A stretch of 64,000 nucleotides of DNA from Gilichinskyi gelida (GTDB taxonomy: Bacteria > Acidobacteriota > Thermoanaerobaculia > Gp7-AA8), in contig JBBPII010000010.1 of assembly GCA_038040385.1 (NCBI GenBank), positions 124,001-188,000 of the forward strand, in the 5' to 3' direction. Below, in pieces: positions 44,136-54,011 of this stretch (position 1 is its first letter; each line of letters begins with the position of its first letter). The position numbers were made by a program, and so were the translations under genes. The notes beneath the pieces were generated by a model, which ran no database searches, was not told the origin of the DNA, and worked only from the letters and a program-made list of their open reading frames with translations.

Positions 44136-47100
44136 GACGGCGCGCATTCGTCTGCGCGTTCTTCGTCGCCGCGGCGGCATTCGCGCAGTCGCCGCCCATC
44201 GCGCGGCTGATCACCACCTCCGGCGAGGGCGACGCGACGATCACCGGCGCCGCGGGAGCGGTGGCGCCGAATGCAGACGTTCTCTGCGAGACGATGGAGA
44301 CCGGCCACTACACCATCGTTCGCGCATTTCCCGACGGCAGTTTTCGCGCCACGCTCTTCGCGCCGCCCGGGACGTCGATTCTGGTCAAGAGCGACGCGGC
44401 GCAAACGCTGCTGCAGCAGATCGTGGCCCTTCCCCCGCTCATCGACTTTCATCTCAATCAGTTGATCTCGCTGCCCGGGACGATCGTCCGCCGCGACGAC
44501 CCGCCGGGCGAGGCCGGCGAGATCGGCTTCGGCTCGGCGATGGTGGTGGTCGACGGCGATAAGTTCGCGCCGGTGACCGTTCGCGGCTCGCTGAACCGCA
44601 TGGCCTTCAAGAACGGCGACGACTTGACGGTGAGGGTCAACGTCACCGCCCACGGCGTCGCGCTGAAGGGAAGCAGTCCCAACTTCCGGATCAACCTGGC
44701 GCTGACGCCGCTGGCCGGCCCGGACGGCTCGACGCGCCACGCGCAGAACAGCTTCTGCTCGACGTTCATGACCCCGACCGGACTTCCGGTGGAGCGCCAG
44801 CAGTGGCTTTACACCTACTATCAGAGCTTCACCACCGCCGCGCCCATCCTCACCGCCGCCGACGCCACCGCCGAGTTGCGCGCCACCCTTCCCATCCGTG
44901 CCGACCTTCCACCAGGCTACTACCGGCCGGCAATCGGCCTTCTCTTCGACGTCACCCCGCAGCGCACGCTGCAGGGCGAGCGCATCACCACCTTCATCGA
45001 TACGACGACACGCGGGTTGTCGATCTACCTCCCGGTGATCCGGGTCGGCGAGCCGGCGGCGCCGCGCCTTCCCCTGGCCCTTCTGATGAACGACGTGGTC
45101 GAGGCCGCGCGCGGCGCCACGGCCATCGAGGACCGCGGCCGCTTCGCGCTCGCGCCGCACATCATCACCGCGGCGCAGCGGATGATCGTCCCGCGCGTCG
45201 ACGCGACGACCGGCGCGCTGCTTCGCTACTCGCTCGAGCCGTTCGCCCCCACGCTGGCCATCGGCGATCGCGGCGCGCCGCCCGCCCCACCGCTCATCCC
45301 GCTCCGCTACCCATCGGGAAGCCTGCGCGTCACCATCCGCGCGCCCGGCGGCGCCGCCACCACCCTCGGCCCCCTCCCATTCCAGCAGCCGATGCTCATC
45401 GGCCCGTCGCATGACGGAAACTCGATGGAGGGTGGCGGTTACATCACCGATCCGCTTCAGCTCTCGACGCTCGATCCGCAGTTCCGGATCGCCTTCGCCG
45501 CCGACGGCGTTCATCGGGTCGAGGTCGACGCCTCCGTCGACGACATCTGGGGCAACCGTTGGCGCGGCGGCGGCACGTACGAGATCGACGTGGCCCGGCC
45601 GCTGGTGGTCGATCCGTCGCCGATCCCCGGCACGCCGTTCGAAGTGGGCGACGCCTTCGCCTTCCGCGCCGCGCTCCAGCCGCCGGTGGCGGGCGACGTC
45701 GACGTCACGCTGCGCTTCGCGCCGCGCTCGCGCGCCAACGAGATGGTGGAGTGGCGCGCGTCGGGGCGCGCGAACCGCTTCGGGCAGATCGCCCTGCCGT
45801 CGTCGTTCCGCTTCCAGCAGCCGGGCGAGTACCGCGTCGACGTCGTCGCGTCGTACACGGATGCCGGCGGCGTCCGGCACAGCGCGGCGATGACTTGGGG
45901 AGGCGTCGTGGCACCGCGCAATTCGAGCATCGTCGCCCACGGCCGCCGCGGCACCGACAGCCAGCGCGAGAACCGGCAGGCGTGGTTCTTCCGCACCCAG
46001 ACCGGCGAGACCTTCGGCCGCGGCCACGTGCAGGTCCCGTTTCACTCCGGCGACGTGATGTGGATGGAAGACGGCGACGCCGCGGTGCCGAACATCTCGT
46101 TCCAGGATCTGCAAGGCACGGTCGTGCCGATCCTCAACCGCTACTGCTGCGGACCGAAGGGCGACGACGCGGCGGGCGAGACGCCGCCCTTCTCCGCGAA
46201 CCTTGCGCCCCGGCTCGACGTCCATCTTTCGCCGGGCGATCCGGACATCGTCGGCTACAGCTACGCCGCCGTCGAGCGGCCGATGGTGCGCATCCGCGAG
46301 ATCGTCGGCGAGCAAGGCGTCACCGCGCCGTATTGGCGCTTCAACGATCTCTACGGCCTGCAACGCGGGACCGGCAACAAAGGCGATCTGCCGAACGACT
46401 TCAAGTTTCAGTTCGGCGGCGTGGTGTTGCGCGGCAGCGCCATCGGCGAGCCGCTGTACGCCATCTACGCATCGCTCTTCGTGCTCGTGCCTACGCCCGA
46501 CCCCGGCGGCGGCACGCGGATCTTCCCGCCGTTCCGAAGTGACGGCGGCCCTCTGTTCACGCTGAAGGGGAAACCGGTCGACCTCTTCTTCCACCCGACC
46601 GCGGTGCGCCCCGGAACGATCCTCGTGCAGGGCGACACCGCCTCGTTCGCCGGCTACTCCGCGCCCACGCTGCCGTCGAAGATCGCGATCGACGTCACCT
46701 CGCCCAGCGGCCGGGTGCGGACGATCAAGGGGCAAGCGAACAAGATCGGATACTTCCACGATCCCGGCTACGACTTCGCCGCCGATGAGCCGGGCGTGTG
46801 GCGGGCGAAGGTGGCCATCGCCTTCGACGGCGCGACGTCGGCCGGCCAGCTCACCGCGCCCTTCCCCAGCGCAGAGACGACGTTCAACTTCTACGTCGTT
46901 CGCGGCGACGCCGCGCAACTCAGTGTAGCGGCGCCCGCTCCGGGCGCCGGGCAGCCGGGAGCGGCTGCCCCTACACAGTTCATCGTCATCCCGCCACCGG
47001 GGTTAAACGACCTGCAGCTCGCCTACACCGCCACCATGCCCGGCTTCGTCCTGGAGGAAGGGACCACCGCCACGCCGGCGTACATCTACGACGGCCAGCG

Positions 47101-47290
47101 CCTAGCCGCCGATTTCCCGAACCTCGAGCCGGGCGTGGACGCCATCACCATCTCGCTACTACTCAGCGGCACCGACACCGCGGGCAAGCGCCAACACCTC
47201 GCGCGGCAGGTGGTGCTGCAAGGGGATGAGCTTCAGATGCCGGAACAGAAGGCGTTGCCGGCAACGTCGCGAAGGAGGTCGGTGCGATGA
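44132..47290 (+). CDS. Giant exported paralogue C (1,052 aa)
   Basis: ATG 44132 overlaps B's stop (ATGA). Signal peptide RAFVCAFFVAAAAFAQ; no extra N-terminal domain, going directly to the Ig-like module (ITGAAGAVAPNADV, FPDGSFRATLFAPPGTSILVK). The body motifs match A and B: TPTGLPVERQ, AIEDRGRFA, RYSLEPFAP, AHGRRGTDS, FHSGDVMWM, KGDLPNDFKFQFGG, TILVQGDTASFAGYSAP, DEPGVWRAKV. Around residues 931-948 the linker is made from a different palindromic repeat (APAPGAGQPGAAAP), and the usual RPAEGPI segment is missing there, so the insertion may have replaced a few codons. Function unknown. Confidence 0.85.
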   Translation: MRRRAFVCAFFVAAAAFAQSPPIARLITTSGEGDATITGAAGAVAPNADVLCETMETGHYTIVRAFPDGSFRATLFAPPGTSILVKSDAAQTLLQQIVALPPLIDFHLNQLISLPGTIVRRDDPPGEAGEIGFGSAMVVVDGDKFAPVTVRGSLNRMAFKNGDDLTVRVNVTAHGVALKGSSPNFRINLALTPLAGPDGSTRHAQNSFCSTFMTPTGLPVERQQWLYTYYQSFTTAAPILTAADATAELRATLPIRADLPPGYYRPAIGLLFDVTPQRTLQGERITTFIDTTTRGLSIYLPVIRVGEPAAPRLPLALLMNDVVEAARGATAIEDRGRFALAPHIITAAQRMIVPRVDATTGALLRYSLEPFAPTLAIGDRGAPPAPPLIPLRYPSGSLRVTIRAPGGAATTLGPLPFQQPMLIGPSHDGNSMEGGGYITDPLQLSTLDPQFRIAFAADGVHRVEVDASVDDIWGNRWRGGGTYEIDVARPLVVDPSPIPGTPFEVGDAFAFRAALQPPVAGDVDVTLRFAPRSRANEMVEWRASGRANRFGQIALPSSFRFQQPGEYRVDVVASYTDAGGVRHSAAMTWGGVVAPRNSSIVAHGRRGTDSQRENRQAWFFRTQTGETFGRGHVQVPFHSGDVMWMEDGDAAVPNISFQDLQGTVVPILNRYCCGPKGDDAAGETPPFSANLAPRLDVHLSPGDPDIVGYSYAAVERPMVRIREIVGEQGVTAPYWRFNDLYGLQRGTGNKGDLPNDFKFQFGGVVLRGSAIGEPLYAIYASLFVLVPTPDPGGGTRIFPPFRSDGGPLFTLKGKPVDLFFHPTAVRPGTILVQGDTASFAGYSAPTLPSKIAIDVTSPSGRVRTIKGQANKIGYFHDPGYDFAADEPGVWRAKVAIAFDGATSAGQLTAPFPSAETTFNFYVVRGDAAQLSVAAPAPGAGQPGAAAPTQFIVIPPPGLNDLQLAYTATMPGFVLEEGTTATPAYIYDGQRLAADFPNLEPGVDAITISLLLSGTDTAGKRQHLARQVVLQGDELQMPEQKALPATSRRRSVR
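46923..46976. repeat. GTGTAG...CTACAC palindrome (family 7) inside paralogue C
   Basis: GTGTAGCGGCGCCCGCTC opens a block with inner GGCGCCCG/CGGGCGCC and GGCAGCC/GGCTGCC stems and closes CCCCTACAC. It is in frame within paralogue C, at the same protein position as the repeat in B. A short CCCCGCTACACA at the equivalent place in A (~40188) may be a remnant. Confidence 0.75.
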
Positions 47291-50200
47291 GATTCGTGTG
47301 GCTTCTGCTGGCCGCGCTTCCCCTTCCGGCTCCGATGATGATACCGGCGTCCGCGCCGCGCGCCGCGCTGATCTCGGTCTCCGCGGCCGACGACGCCGGC
47401 ATGGCCACCGTCTCCGGCGCGGCGGGGGCGGCCGATCCACGCGCCACCGTGCTGGTGGCGAATTCGTACACCGGGCAGTTGAACTTCGCCAGCGCCGCGC
47501 CTGACGGCAGCTTCACCGCGCGGATGTTCGCCCCGCCCGGATCGGCGATCCTGGTCAAGCACGACAACCCCGGTCAGTATCTCGACGGCATCCACGCCGG
47601 CACCTCGGGAGGTATCGAGGCGCTGCCGGGGACGCTGATCGACGTGCCGTACGCGCCGGGGACCTTCGCCGCGATCGGCATGATCGATTTCTTCGGCCGC
47701 CTCTCGGTCAACCAAACGGCATTCGCCAAGGTCGCCACCGAGGGCGCGGGGGACTCGGGACAGTGGTTCTTCACCGGAGCCTTCGATCCGGCGGCGTGGA
47801 AGCCCGGGCAATCCGTCGACCTTCGCGGCACGCTGAACATTTTCTGCAAGGACATCGTCGACGCGACGGACGCCTCGAAGATCACCTTCCTGTGGAATGT
47901 GACTCTGGAGAAGGTCTTCGACGCCGACGGCAACCAGCGGGGCAACTACAACATCTACCGCTCTACGATCATGACGCCCACGGGATTCCCGATCGAGCGC
48001 CGCATCCTGCAGATCAGCCTCGGCGGACAGATCGAGCTGAGCTCCGTCACCGTCACCGCGGGGAGGATTCACGCCGAGGCGCTGTTGCGCGTGCGCATCC
48101 CCGGCGGCATCCTGCCGGGCATCTATCGGCCGGTCATCATCGTCAACGCCAACAACTTCCCGCCGTCGGCGCTGCACCACGACGTCTTCCCCGCCATGGG
48201 CAACACGTTCGGGCAGCCGTCGTTGCCGCTGGTGCGGATCGGCACCGTCAAGCCGCCGAAGATGTTCTGGATGCTCGCCGCCAACGACTTCAGCAACGGC
48301 TCGCGCGGCGTGGTGGCGCTGGAAGACCGCGGCAAGTTCCAGATCGCGTCGCACGTCATCACCAGCACCGACTTCTTTCTCCTCCCGCCGTCCACGTACC
48401 GCCTGGAACCGTTCGCGCCGCTGCTGTCGTACTCGCACGACAACGGCACGCTGGCCGAGGCGACGCCGTTTCCGCTGCGGTTTCCATCGGGAACGCTGTC
48501 CGTCTCCGTTCGGAAGCCCGACGGCACCGTCGACGACCTCGGCAGCGCGCCGTTCCGGCAGTCGGTCAGCCGCTCCCCCGTCAGCCGCAACGGACAGCTC
48601 ATCAGCGGCTCGACGAATCACCTCACCGACATCATTCGCCTCACCACGCTCGACCCGAAGTTCGACTACGCCTTCACTCAGAACGGCCGCTACGTCGTCA
48701 CCATGACCGGCACCATCGAGGACGTCTGGGGCAACGCGTATTCCGGCGGCGGCGCGTACGAGATGTTCATCGGGAAGACACTCGATCTGGAGACCGGCGT
48801 CATCGCCGGCACGCCGTTCACCATCGGCGACGCCGTCACCCCCTCGCTCGTCATTCAACCGCCGGTGCCCGCGGACGTCGAGGTGCGCTTCCGCCTCCTC
48901 GGCAACTCGTCGCCGGCGAACGCGCTGGAGCGCACCATCCGCGGCCGCGCGAACCGCTTCGGCATCTTCTACGCCGGGCCGATCGTGGTCGACCGTGCCG
49001 GCGAGTACCGCGTCGACGTCGTCGCGCAGTACACCGACGCCGCCGGGCAATTCTGGGGCGGCGCGGTGTCGTGGGGATCCATCGTGGAGACGCCCGGCAC
49101 GAACGTCGTCACGCACGGTCGCCGCGGCTTCGACGCCGTCGATCACATCCAGGACCAGTGGCTCTTCGTGCGCCAGAAGCGCGCCGGCGGCGATCACCTG
49201 ATGTTCCCCTTCCATCACGGCGACGTGATGTGGATGGAGAAAGACGATCCGGCCGCCGACATCCCGAAGATCACCATCCAGGACAACGGCGCGATCGCCG
49301 ATCGCATCCGCCAGCGCGGCGGCTGCTTCTGCGAGCGCCCCCTGCTCGCCGATCGCTTCACGGCGGGCGAGATCCCGCTCTACTCGTTCGTCGCCGGACG
49401 CAACGATCCGGAGAACATCGAGCAGTGGGGCTACTTCTATGCCTTCGCCGAGCGGCCGGGCGTGCACGTACGCGAATTCATCGCCGAGGACCAGAGCGGC
49501 ACGGGATACTGGCGCTTCCACGACCGCTATCAGTTCCAGCTCAGCACCGGCATGAACGGCGACCTGCCGAACGATTTCAAGTTCCAGTTCGGCGGCGCGG
49601 TCTATCGCGACCCGAATGTGAGCCTCTTCTACTACGGCGCGTACGCGTCGTTCTTCGTCCTGCTGCCGCAGAAAGACACCCTCGGCGGGCGGGCCTTCCC
49701 GCCGTTCCAGGGCAACGGCGGCGGACCGAGCGGCGGGCCGCTGTTCACGCTAAAGGGTCGCGAGATCGATCTGTTCTTTCATCCGACCGCGGTGCGCCCC
49801 GGAACGATTCTCGTGCAGGGCGACACCGCATCGTTCGCCGGCTACTCGGCACCGACGCTGCCGTCGAAAATCTCGATCGACGTCACTGCACCCAGCGGCC
49901 GGGTGCGGACGATCAAGGGGCAGGCGAACAAGGTCGGATACTTCTACGACTCCGGCTACGACTTCGCGGTCGATGAGCCGGGGGTGTGGAAGGCGAAGGT
50001 GAAGATCGTCTTCGACGGCGTGACTTCCGCGGGCCAGACCACCGCGCCGTTCCCTTCTGGCGACGTCCTCGGCTCGCGCGAGGGGGAGTTCTACTTCTAC
50101 GTGGTACGCGGCGACGCCGCGCCGCTCGCGCTCGCACCGATGCCGGCAGCCGTCCGACCCGCCGAGGGACCGATCACCTTCACCATCTCCCCGCCCGCCG

Positions 50201-50511
50201 GACTGGCCAACGTGCAGCTCACCTACACCACCACCATGCCGGGCTTCATCCTCGAAGAGGGCACGTCGACGGCGCTGCTCTACACCTACGACGCCCCGCG
50301 CCTGGCGCGCGACTTCCCCAACCTCGATCTCTTCGACTCCGACGGCTTCGCCGGCGCCGACACCATCACCATCTCGCTGCTGCTCAGCGGCACCGACGCC
50401 GCGGGCAAGCGTCAACACTTCGCGCGTCAGGTCGTGATTCAGGGCGAGGAGCTGCAGATGCCGGAGCAGACGGCAGCGCCGGCGCAAAAGCGGCGGAAGG
50501 CGGCGCGATGA
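47287..50511 (+). CDS. Giant exported paralogue D, mosaic type (1,074 aa)
   Basis: ATG 47287 overlaps C's stop. Signal-like start FVWLLLAALPLPAP; Ig-like module with VSGAAGAADPRATV. Up to about residue 800 it follows the E subfamily: NDFSNGSRGVVALEDRG, ASHVITSTDFFLLP, SNHLTD-like TNHLTD, HGRRGFDAV, GGDHLMFPFHHGDVMWM, GVHVREFIAEDQSGTGYWRF, FGGAVYRD. From about residue 818 to the end it follows A-C (TILVQGDTASFAGYSAPTLP, VRPAEGPITFTI, LLLSGTDAAGKRQHFARQ). It converges on the WD40 kinase gene, with only 4 nt between the stops. Exported; function unknown. Confidence 0.85.
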   Translation: MRFVWLLLAALPLPAPMMIPASAPRAALISVSAADDAGMATVSGAAGAADPRATVLVANSYTGQLNFASAAPDGSFTARMFAPPGSAILVKHDNPGQYLDGIHAGTSGGIEALPGTLIDVPYAPGTFAAIGMIDFFGRLSVNQTAFAKVATEGAGDSGQWFFTGAFDPAAWKPGQSVDLRGTLNIFCKDIVDATDASKITFLWNVTLEKVFDADGNQRGNYNIYRSTIMTPTGFPIERRILQISLGGQIELSSVTVTAGRIHAEALLRVRIPGGILPGIYRPVIIVNANNFPPSALHHDVFPAMGNTFGQPSLPLVRIGTVKPPKMFWMLAANDFSNGSRGVVALEDRGKFQIASHVITSTDFFLLPPSTYRLEPFAPLLSYSHDNGTLAEATPFPLRFPSGTLSVSVRKPDGTVDDLGSAPFRQSVSRSPVSRNGQLISGSTNHLTDIIRLTTLDPKFDYAFTQNGRYVVTMTGTIEDVWGNAYSGGGAYEMFIGKTLDLETGVIAGTPFTIGDAVTPSLVIQPPVPADVEVRFRLLGNSSPANALERTIRGRANRFGIFYAGPIVVDRAGEYRVDVVAQYTDAAGQFWGGAVSWGSIVETPGTNVVTHGRRGFDAVDHIQDQWLFVRQKRAGGDHLMFPFHHGDVMWMEKDDPAADIPKITIQDNGAIADRIRQRGGCFCERPLLADRFTAGEIPLYSFVAGRNDPENIEQWGYFYAFAERPGVHVREFIAEDQSGTGYWRFHDRYQFQLSTGMNGDLPNDFKFQFGGAVYRDPNVSLFYYGAYASFFVLLPQKDTLGGRAFPPFQGNGGGPSGGPLFTLKGREIDLFFHPTAVRPGTILVQGDTASFAGYSAPTLPSKISIDVTAPSGRVRTIKGQANKVGYFYDSGYDFAVDEPGVWKAKVKIVFDGVTSAGQTTAPFPSGDVLGSREGEFYFYVVRGDAAPLALAPMPAAVRPAEGPITFTISPPAGLANVQLTYTTTMPGFILEEGTSTALLYTYDAPRLARDFPNLDLFDSDGFAGADTITISLLLSGTDAAGKRQHFARQVVIQGEELQMPEQTAAPAQKRRKAAR

Positions 50512-50515
50512 CTCA

Positions 50516-53434
50516 TCAATCCTTCAGCCGGAAGCCCCACAGCGTCCGCTTGCGGGTGTACAGCCGCACCGAACGGTCGTGCTCACCGGAAACGAGCCGC
50601 CGGCCGTCGGGCGAGAAGGCCACCGAGTACACCGGCGAGGCGTGCGTGCCGATGCGCGTCCGCAGGCTTCGCCGTTTGACATCCCACAGCAGGATCATCT
50701 TATCGTCGCCGGCCGAGGCGACGGTCGCGCCGTCGGGAGCGAAGGCCACCGACTTCACCCGCGCCGCGTGCCGCCCGAGGATGGCGATCTCGCGCAACGG
50801 GCTGACCGACCAGAGCCGCACCGCGCCCTGATCCTCACCGGTGACCAGCCACCGGCCGTCGGGAGAGAGGGCGACGCTGATCTGATTCGTATTGGCCACT
50901 TCCCGGATTTCGACCCGACGCGCATTCTCGACGTCCCATAGCCCGACCCAGCCGTACGACATTGCGGCAGCCACCCGCCGTCCATCCGCGGAAAACGCCA
51001 CGCCGTAAACATTGCCGTACGTCCAGTTTTTGCCTCCGGGATAAAACTCGATGACTGCGCGGCCGTCGGCGGTGTCAAAGACTCCGTGCGAATTGGCCAC
51101 CAGGCGGCCGTTCGGCGACAACGCCACAGAGTAGGACGGAAGGAGGGCCGGAGGCTTCATGACGAGCCGCGGCTCGCGCCGGGCGAGGTCCCACAGGATT
51201 GTGATTCCATCCTGATCGCTCGAGGCAAGCTGGCGGTCGCCGGAGAACGAGAGCGACGTTACCCGCGTTTGATGGTCCGTCAGCACGGCCTGCTTTCGTC
51301 CAAGCTCCGCGTCCCAGACGGTGACGGTTCGATCCTCGCCCGCCGACGCCACCCGCTTCCCATCCGGGGCAAAGGTGACGGCGCGAACCGACCCGCTATG
51401 CTCGTTGAAGTTTCCCGCGCGCTCGCGCTCTGCCACGTTCCAGATCAGCACCGCGCCGTCGCCGTGCGCGGAGACCAGCCATCGTCCATCAGGGGAAAAG
51501 GCGACGCTCCACACGATGGCGGAATGCTCGAAGCGGGCGATCTTCTGCTGCGTCGCCGCGTCCCACAACAGGATGTCGTCGGCCGCGGTGGCGACCAGAC
51601 GCCCGTCGGGCGAAAACGCCACCGACCGGCCGTGATCCTGGTGCGCGCGGTGACGACGGGCAATCAATTCATGCCTGGTCAGGTTCCCGGGCTGGGGGAA
51701 GCGATAGAAGAAGACGTTCCCCAAGGGGTCAATCGCTGCCAGCCGGTCCGCACCCGGCGACAACGCGATCCAGTTCATACCGTTTTGAACGTCGTTGGAC
51801 AGCTCACCCCCGCCCAGTTCGTAAGCCGTCAATGAAGCGGAGGTGAGGACCTGACGGCCGTCCGGAGAGAAGACGAACGTTCCGTGCGGCGTACCGCGGG
51901 GCCATTCCTGAAGCGGCTCCCACCGGTCCGTCCTCCAGACCACGATCCGCACGTCGGGCTCCGCGCTGCCGGATACGAGCACCGTCGCCTTCGGCGAAAA
52001 CGCCAGCGCGCCCACCTCGCCGTGAAGGTCGGTGAGCACACGGATCCTTTCCCACCGCTTGACGTCCCAGATGACGATCGTCCCGTCGGCACCTCCCGTC
52101 GCCAGCCACCGCCCGTCGGGTGAGAACGCGATTTTGTGCGCCGGATGGTCCAGCGTCGCCACTCTCTCGCGCCGGGCGAAGTCCCACACGATCACCTTGC
52201 CGTCCTCCGCGCAGGAGACCACCACCCGCCCATCGGGGGAAAAGATCGCCTGACGCGCCGCCGCCGAATGCCCGTCGCGCAATACCCGCTCGTCCCAGCC
52301 CTCGTTGACCGACAGCATCGCGGCGAACCCTGTGATGGTCAGCGCGGCGACGACGGCCAGGACGCTGAGCCCCACCATCCGGCGCGCCGTGCGGTTTTCC
52401 AGACGGCGCTTCAGCGCCTCCAGATCGTCCAGCAGCTCGGCGGCCGACGGGTAGCGTTGCTCGCGATCGGGTTGCAGCGCCTTGCGGACGATCCGCTGCA
52501 AGGCTCGCGGGATCTGCTCCAACCGGCTGGCGCCGGCCGCGAAGCGCGATCCGGTGAGCATCTCGAAGAACACCAGGCCGAGCGAGTAGAGGTCGGTGCG
52601 TCCGTCGAGCGGCTCGCCGCGCGCCTGTTCGGGCGACATATAGCTCGCCGTCCCGAGGATTGCTCCCGGCACGGTGAGGTTGGCGCGGCTGTCGGCCTTC
52701 CCGGCGGGGAGAAGAGGGGCCAGCGTGGAGGGGTCGTCGTTCAGCTTGGCGATGCCGAAGTCGACGACCTTCACCAGGCCGTCGGAGCGGACCATGATGT
52801 TCTCCGGCTTGATGTCGCGGTGAATGATCCACGCGGTGTGCGCCGCCTTCAGCGCCGCCGCAACCTGCATGGTGATGTCGAGCGCTTTCTCCACCGTCAA
52901 CTTGCGCGGTCTCTCATCGTCGTCCGTCATCAGGTCGCGCAGGCTCATTCCCTCCACGCGCTCGGTGACGATGAAATGCGTCTCCTCGGCGTGCACGATC
53001 TCGAAGATGGTGATGATGTTCGGATGATTGAGCCGCGACGCGGCGAAGGCTTCCTGTTCCAACCGTCGCACGCGCTCCGGGTCGGCGGTGAACTCGGCCG
53101 GCAGGACCTTCAGGGCCACGGTGCGCTGCAGGCTTTCGTCGCGCGCCTCATGGACCTCACCCATTCCGCCCGCGCCGATTTTTCCCTCGATCCGGTAACG
53201 GCCGATCCGACGCCCGCTGAGCGGGAGCTCCAGCGCATGAGGGGCAAACGCGGCGATGGCCGGAGACTCCAGCAGCGGGGCGTCGGCTTCCTGTCCGAGG
53301 AGCGCTTCGAGCTCGCGCAACAACTCTTCGTCGCCGCCGCAGGCGCGGCTCAGGAATGACGCGCGCTGGTCAGGTTCAAGGTCCAGCGCGGCCTGAAGCA
53401 GGCCCTCAATCTGATCCCACCGCGCCTGTTTCAT
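50516..53434 (-). CDS. Membrane serine/threonine protein kinase with 14 WD40 repeats
   Basis: 972 residues. A helical N-terminus (~1-70) is the Glu/Leu-rich segment common to this kinase group. Kinase domain ~79-345: GKIGAGGMGEVHEA (glycine loop), VALKVLP (Lys), HRDIKPENIM (catalytic Asp) and DFGIAK (Mg-binding Asp). One membrane helix follows (~355-377, VGLSVLAVVAALTITGFAAML). The extracytoplasmic part has 14 WD40-type units, each with an FSPDGR-like strand and a final W-D pair, enough for two seven-bladed propellers. Its start overlaps the end of the ECF sigma gene by 29 nt, so the two form an operon. Confidence 0.94.
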   Translation of the reverse strand: MKQARWDQIEGLLQAALDLEPDQRASFLSRACGGDEELLRELEALLGQEADAPLLESPAIAAFAPHALELPLSGRRIGRYRIEGKIGAGGMGEVHEARDESLQRTVALKVLPAEFTADPERVRRLEQEAFAASRLNHPNIITIFEIVHAEETHFIVTERVEGMSLRDLMTDDDERPRKLTVEKALDITMQVAAALKAAHTAWIIHRDIKPENIMVRSDGLVKVVDFGIAKLNDDPSTLAPLLPAGKADSRANLTVPGAILGTASYMSPEQARGEPLDGRTDLYSLGLVFFEMLTGSRFAAGASRLEQIPRALQRIVRKALQPDREQRYPSAAELLDDLEALKRRLENRTARRMVGLSVLAVVAALTITGFAAMLSVNEGWDERVLRDGHSAAARQAIFSPDGRVVVSCAEDGKVIVWDFARRERVATLDHPAHKIAFSPDGRWLATGGADGTIVIWDVKRWERIRVLTDLHGEVGALAFSPKATVLVSGSAEPDVRIVVWRTDRWEPLQEWPRGTPHGTFVFSPDGRQVLTSASLTAYELGGGELSNDVQNGMNWIALSPGADRLAAIDPLGNVFFYRFPQPGNLTRHELIARRHRAHQDHGRSVAFSPDGRLVATAADDILLWDAATQQKIARFEHSAIVWSVAFSPDGRWLVSAHGDGAVLIWNVAERERAGNFNEHSGSVRAVTFAPDGKRVASAGEDRTVTVWDAELGRKQAVLTDHQTRVTSLSFSGDRQLASSDQDGITILWDLARREPRLVMKPPALLPSYSVALSPNGRLVANSHGVFDTADGRAVIEFYPGGKNWTYGNVYGVAFSADGRRVAAAMSYGWVGLWDVENARRVEIREVANTNQISVALSPDGRWLVTGEDQGAVRLWSVSPLREIAILGRHAARVKSVAFAPDGATVASAGDDKMILLWDVKRRSLRTRIGTHASPVYSVAFSPDGRRLVSGEHDRSVRLYTRKRTLWGFRLKD

Positions 53435-54011
53435 CGCCGGCCTCGCTCAGGGCGCGCATCAGCCAGAGCTTCGCTGTGCGCCATTCGCGCTTCACGATGT
53501 CGTTCGAGACGCCGAGGACGGCGCCGGTCTCTTCGATGGTGAGCCCGCCGAAGAACCGCATCTCCACCACCCGCCCTTTGCGCGGCGCGAATTGCGTCAG
53601 GCGGTCCAGCGCCTCGTCGAGGACGAGCAGGTCGACGTGCCGCTCGGGCGAGGCGACGTTGGCCTCCTCCAGTGTGACGCGCACGGCGTCACCGCCGCGT
53701 TTCTGAAAGTGGCGCTTGCGCGCTTCGTCGACCAGCACGCGCCGCATCAGTTGCGTGGCCACGGCGAAGAAGTGCGCGCGGTCGCGCCACTGCACCCGGT
53801 TCGATCGCACCAGCCGCAAATAGGCTTCGTGCACCAGGCCGGTGGTCTGCAGAGTGTTCCCGGCGCGCTCGCCTCGCAGGCAGCGCCGCGCCAGCGTCCG
53901 CATCTCGCGATAGACGAGAGGGATCAGCCGGTCCAACGCCGACTCGTCGCCACCCCGCCACTCGATCAGTAGCTGCGTGACGCCTTCTGGAACCAGAGCG
54001 GCCATCGACAT
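53406..54011 (-). CDS. ECF-like sigma factor (TIGR02999/SigK-type, kinase-linked)
   Basis: About 201 residues. Region 2 contains LVYREMRTLARRCLRGERAG and TTGLVHEAYLRLV; region 4 contains the HTH VEMRFFGGLTIEETGAVLGVSNDIVKREWRTAKLWL. This matches the ECF group found beside serine/threonine kinases in Acidobacteria and Planctomycetes. ATG 54011 (MSMAALVPEG) was preferred over GTG 54029, whose extra residues GGARR are atypical; ATG 54005 is also possible. There is no separate anti-sigma gene. The overlapping kinase is the probable controller. Confidence 0.88.
   Translation of the reverse strand: MSMAALVPEGVTQLLIEWRGGDESALDRLIPLVYREMRTLARRCLRGERAGNTLQTTGLVHEAYLRLVRSNRVQWRDRAHFFAVATQLMRRVLVDEARKRHFQKRGGDAVRVTLEEANVASPERHVDLLVLDEALDRLTQFAPRKGRVVEMRFFGGLTIEETGAVLGVSNDIVKREWRTAKLWLMRALSEAGDETGAVGSD

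Noticed and set aside
41424..49521. Very long minus-strand open frames (about 760-955 codons) opposite the giant paralogues
   Set aside because: They mirror the conserved plus-strand genes, are Arg/His/Gly-rich without domains, and arise from high third-position GC; the plus-strand frames have signal peptides and paralogue conservation.
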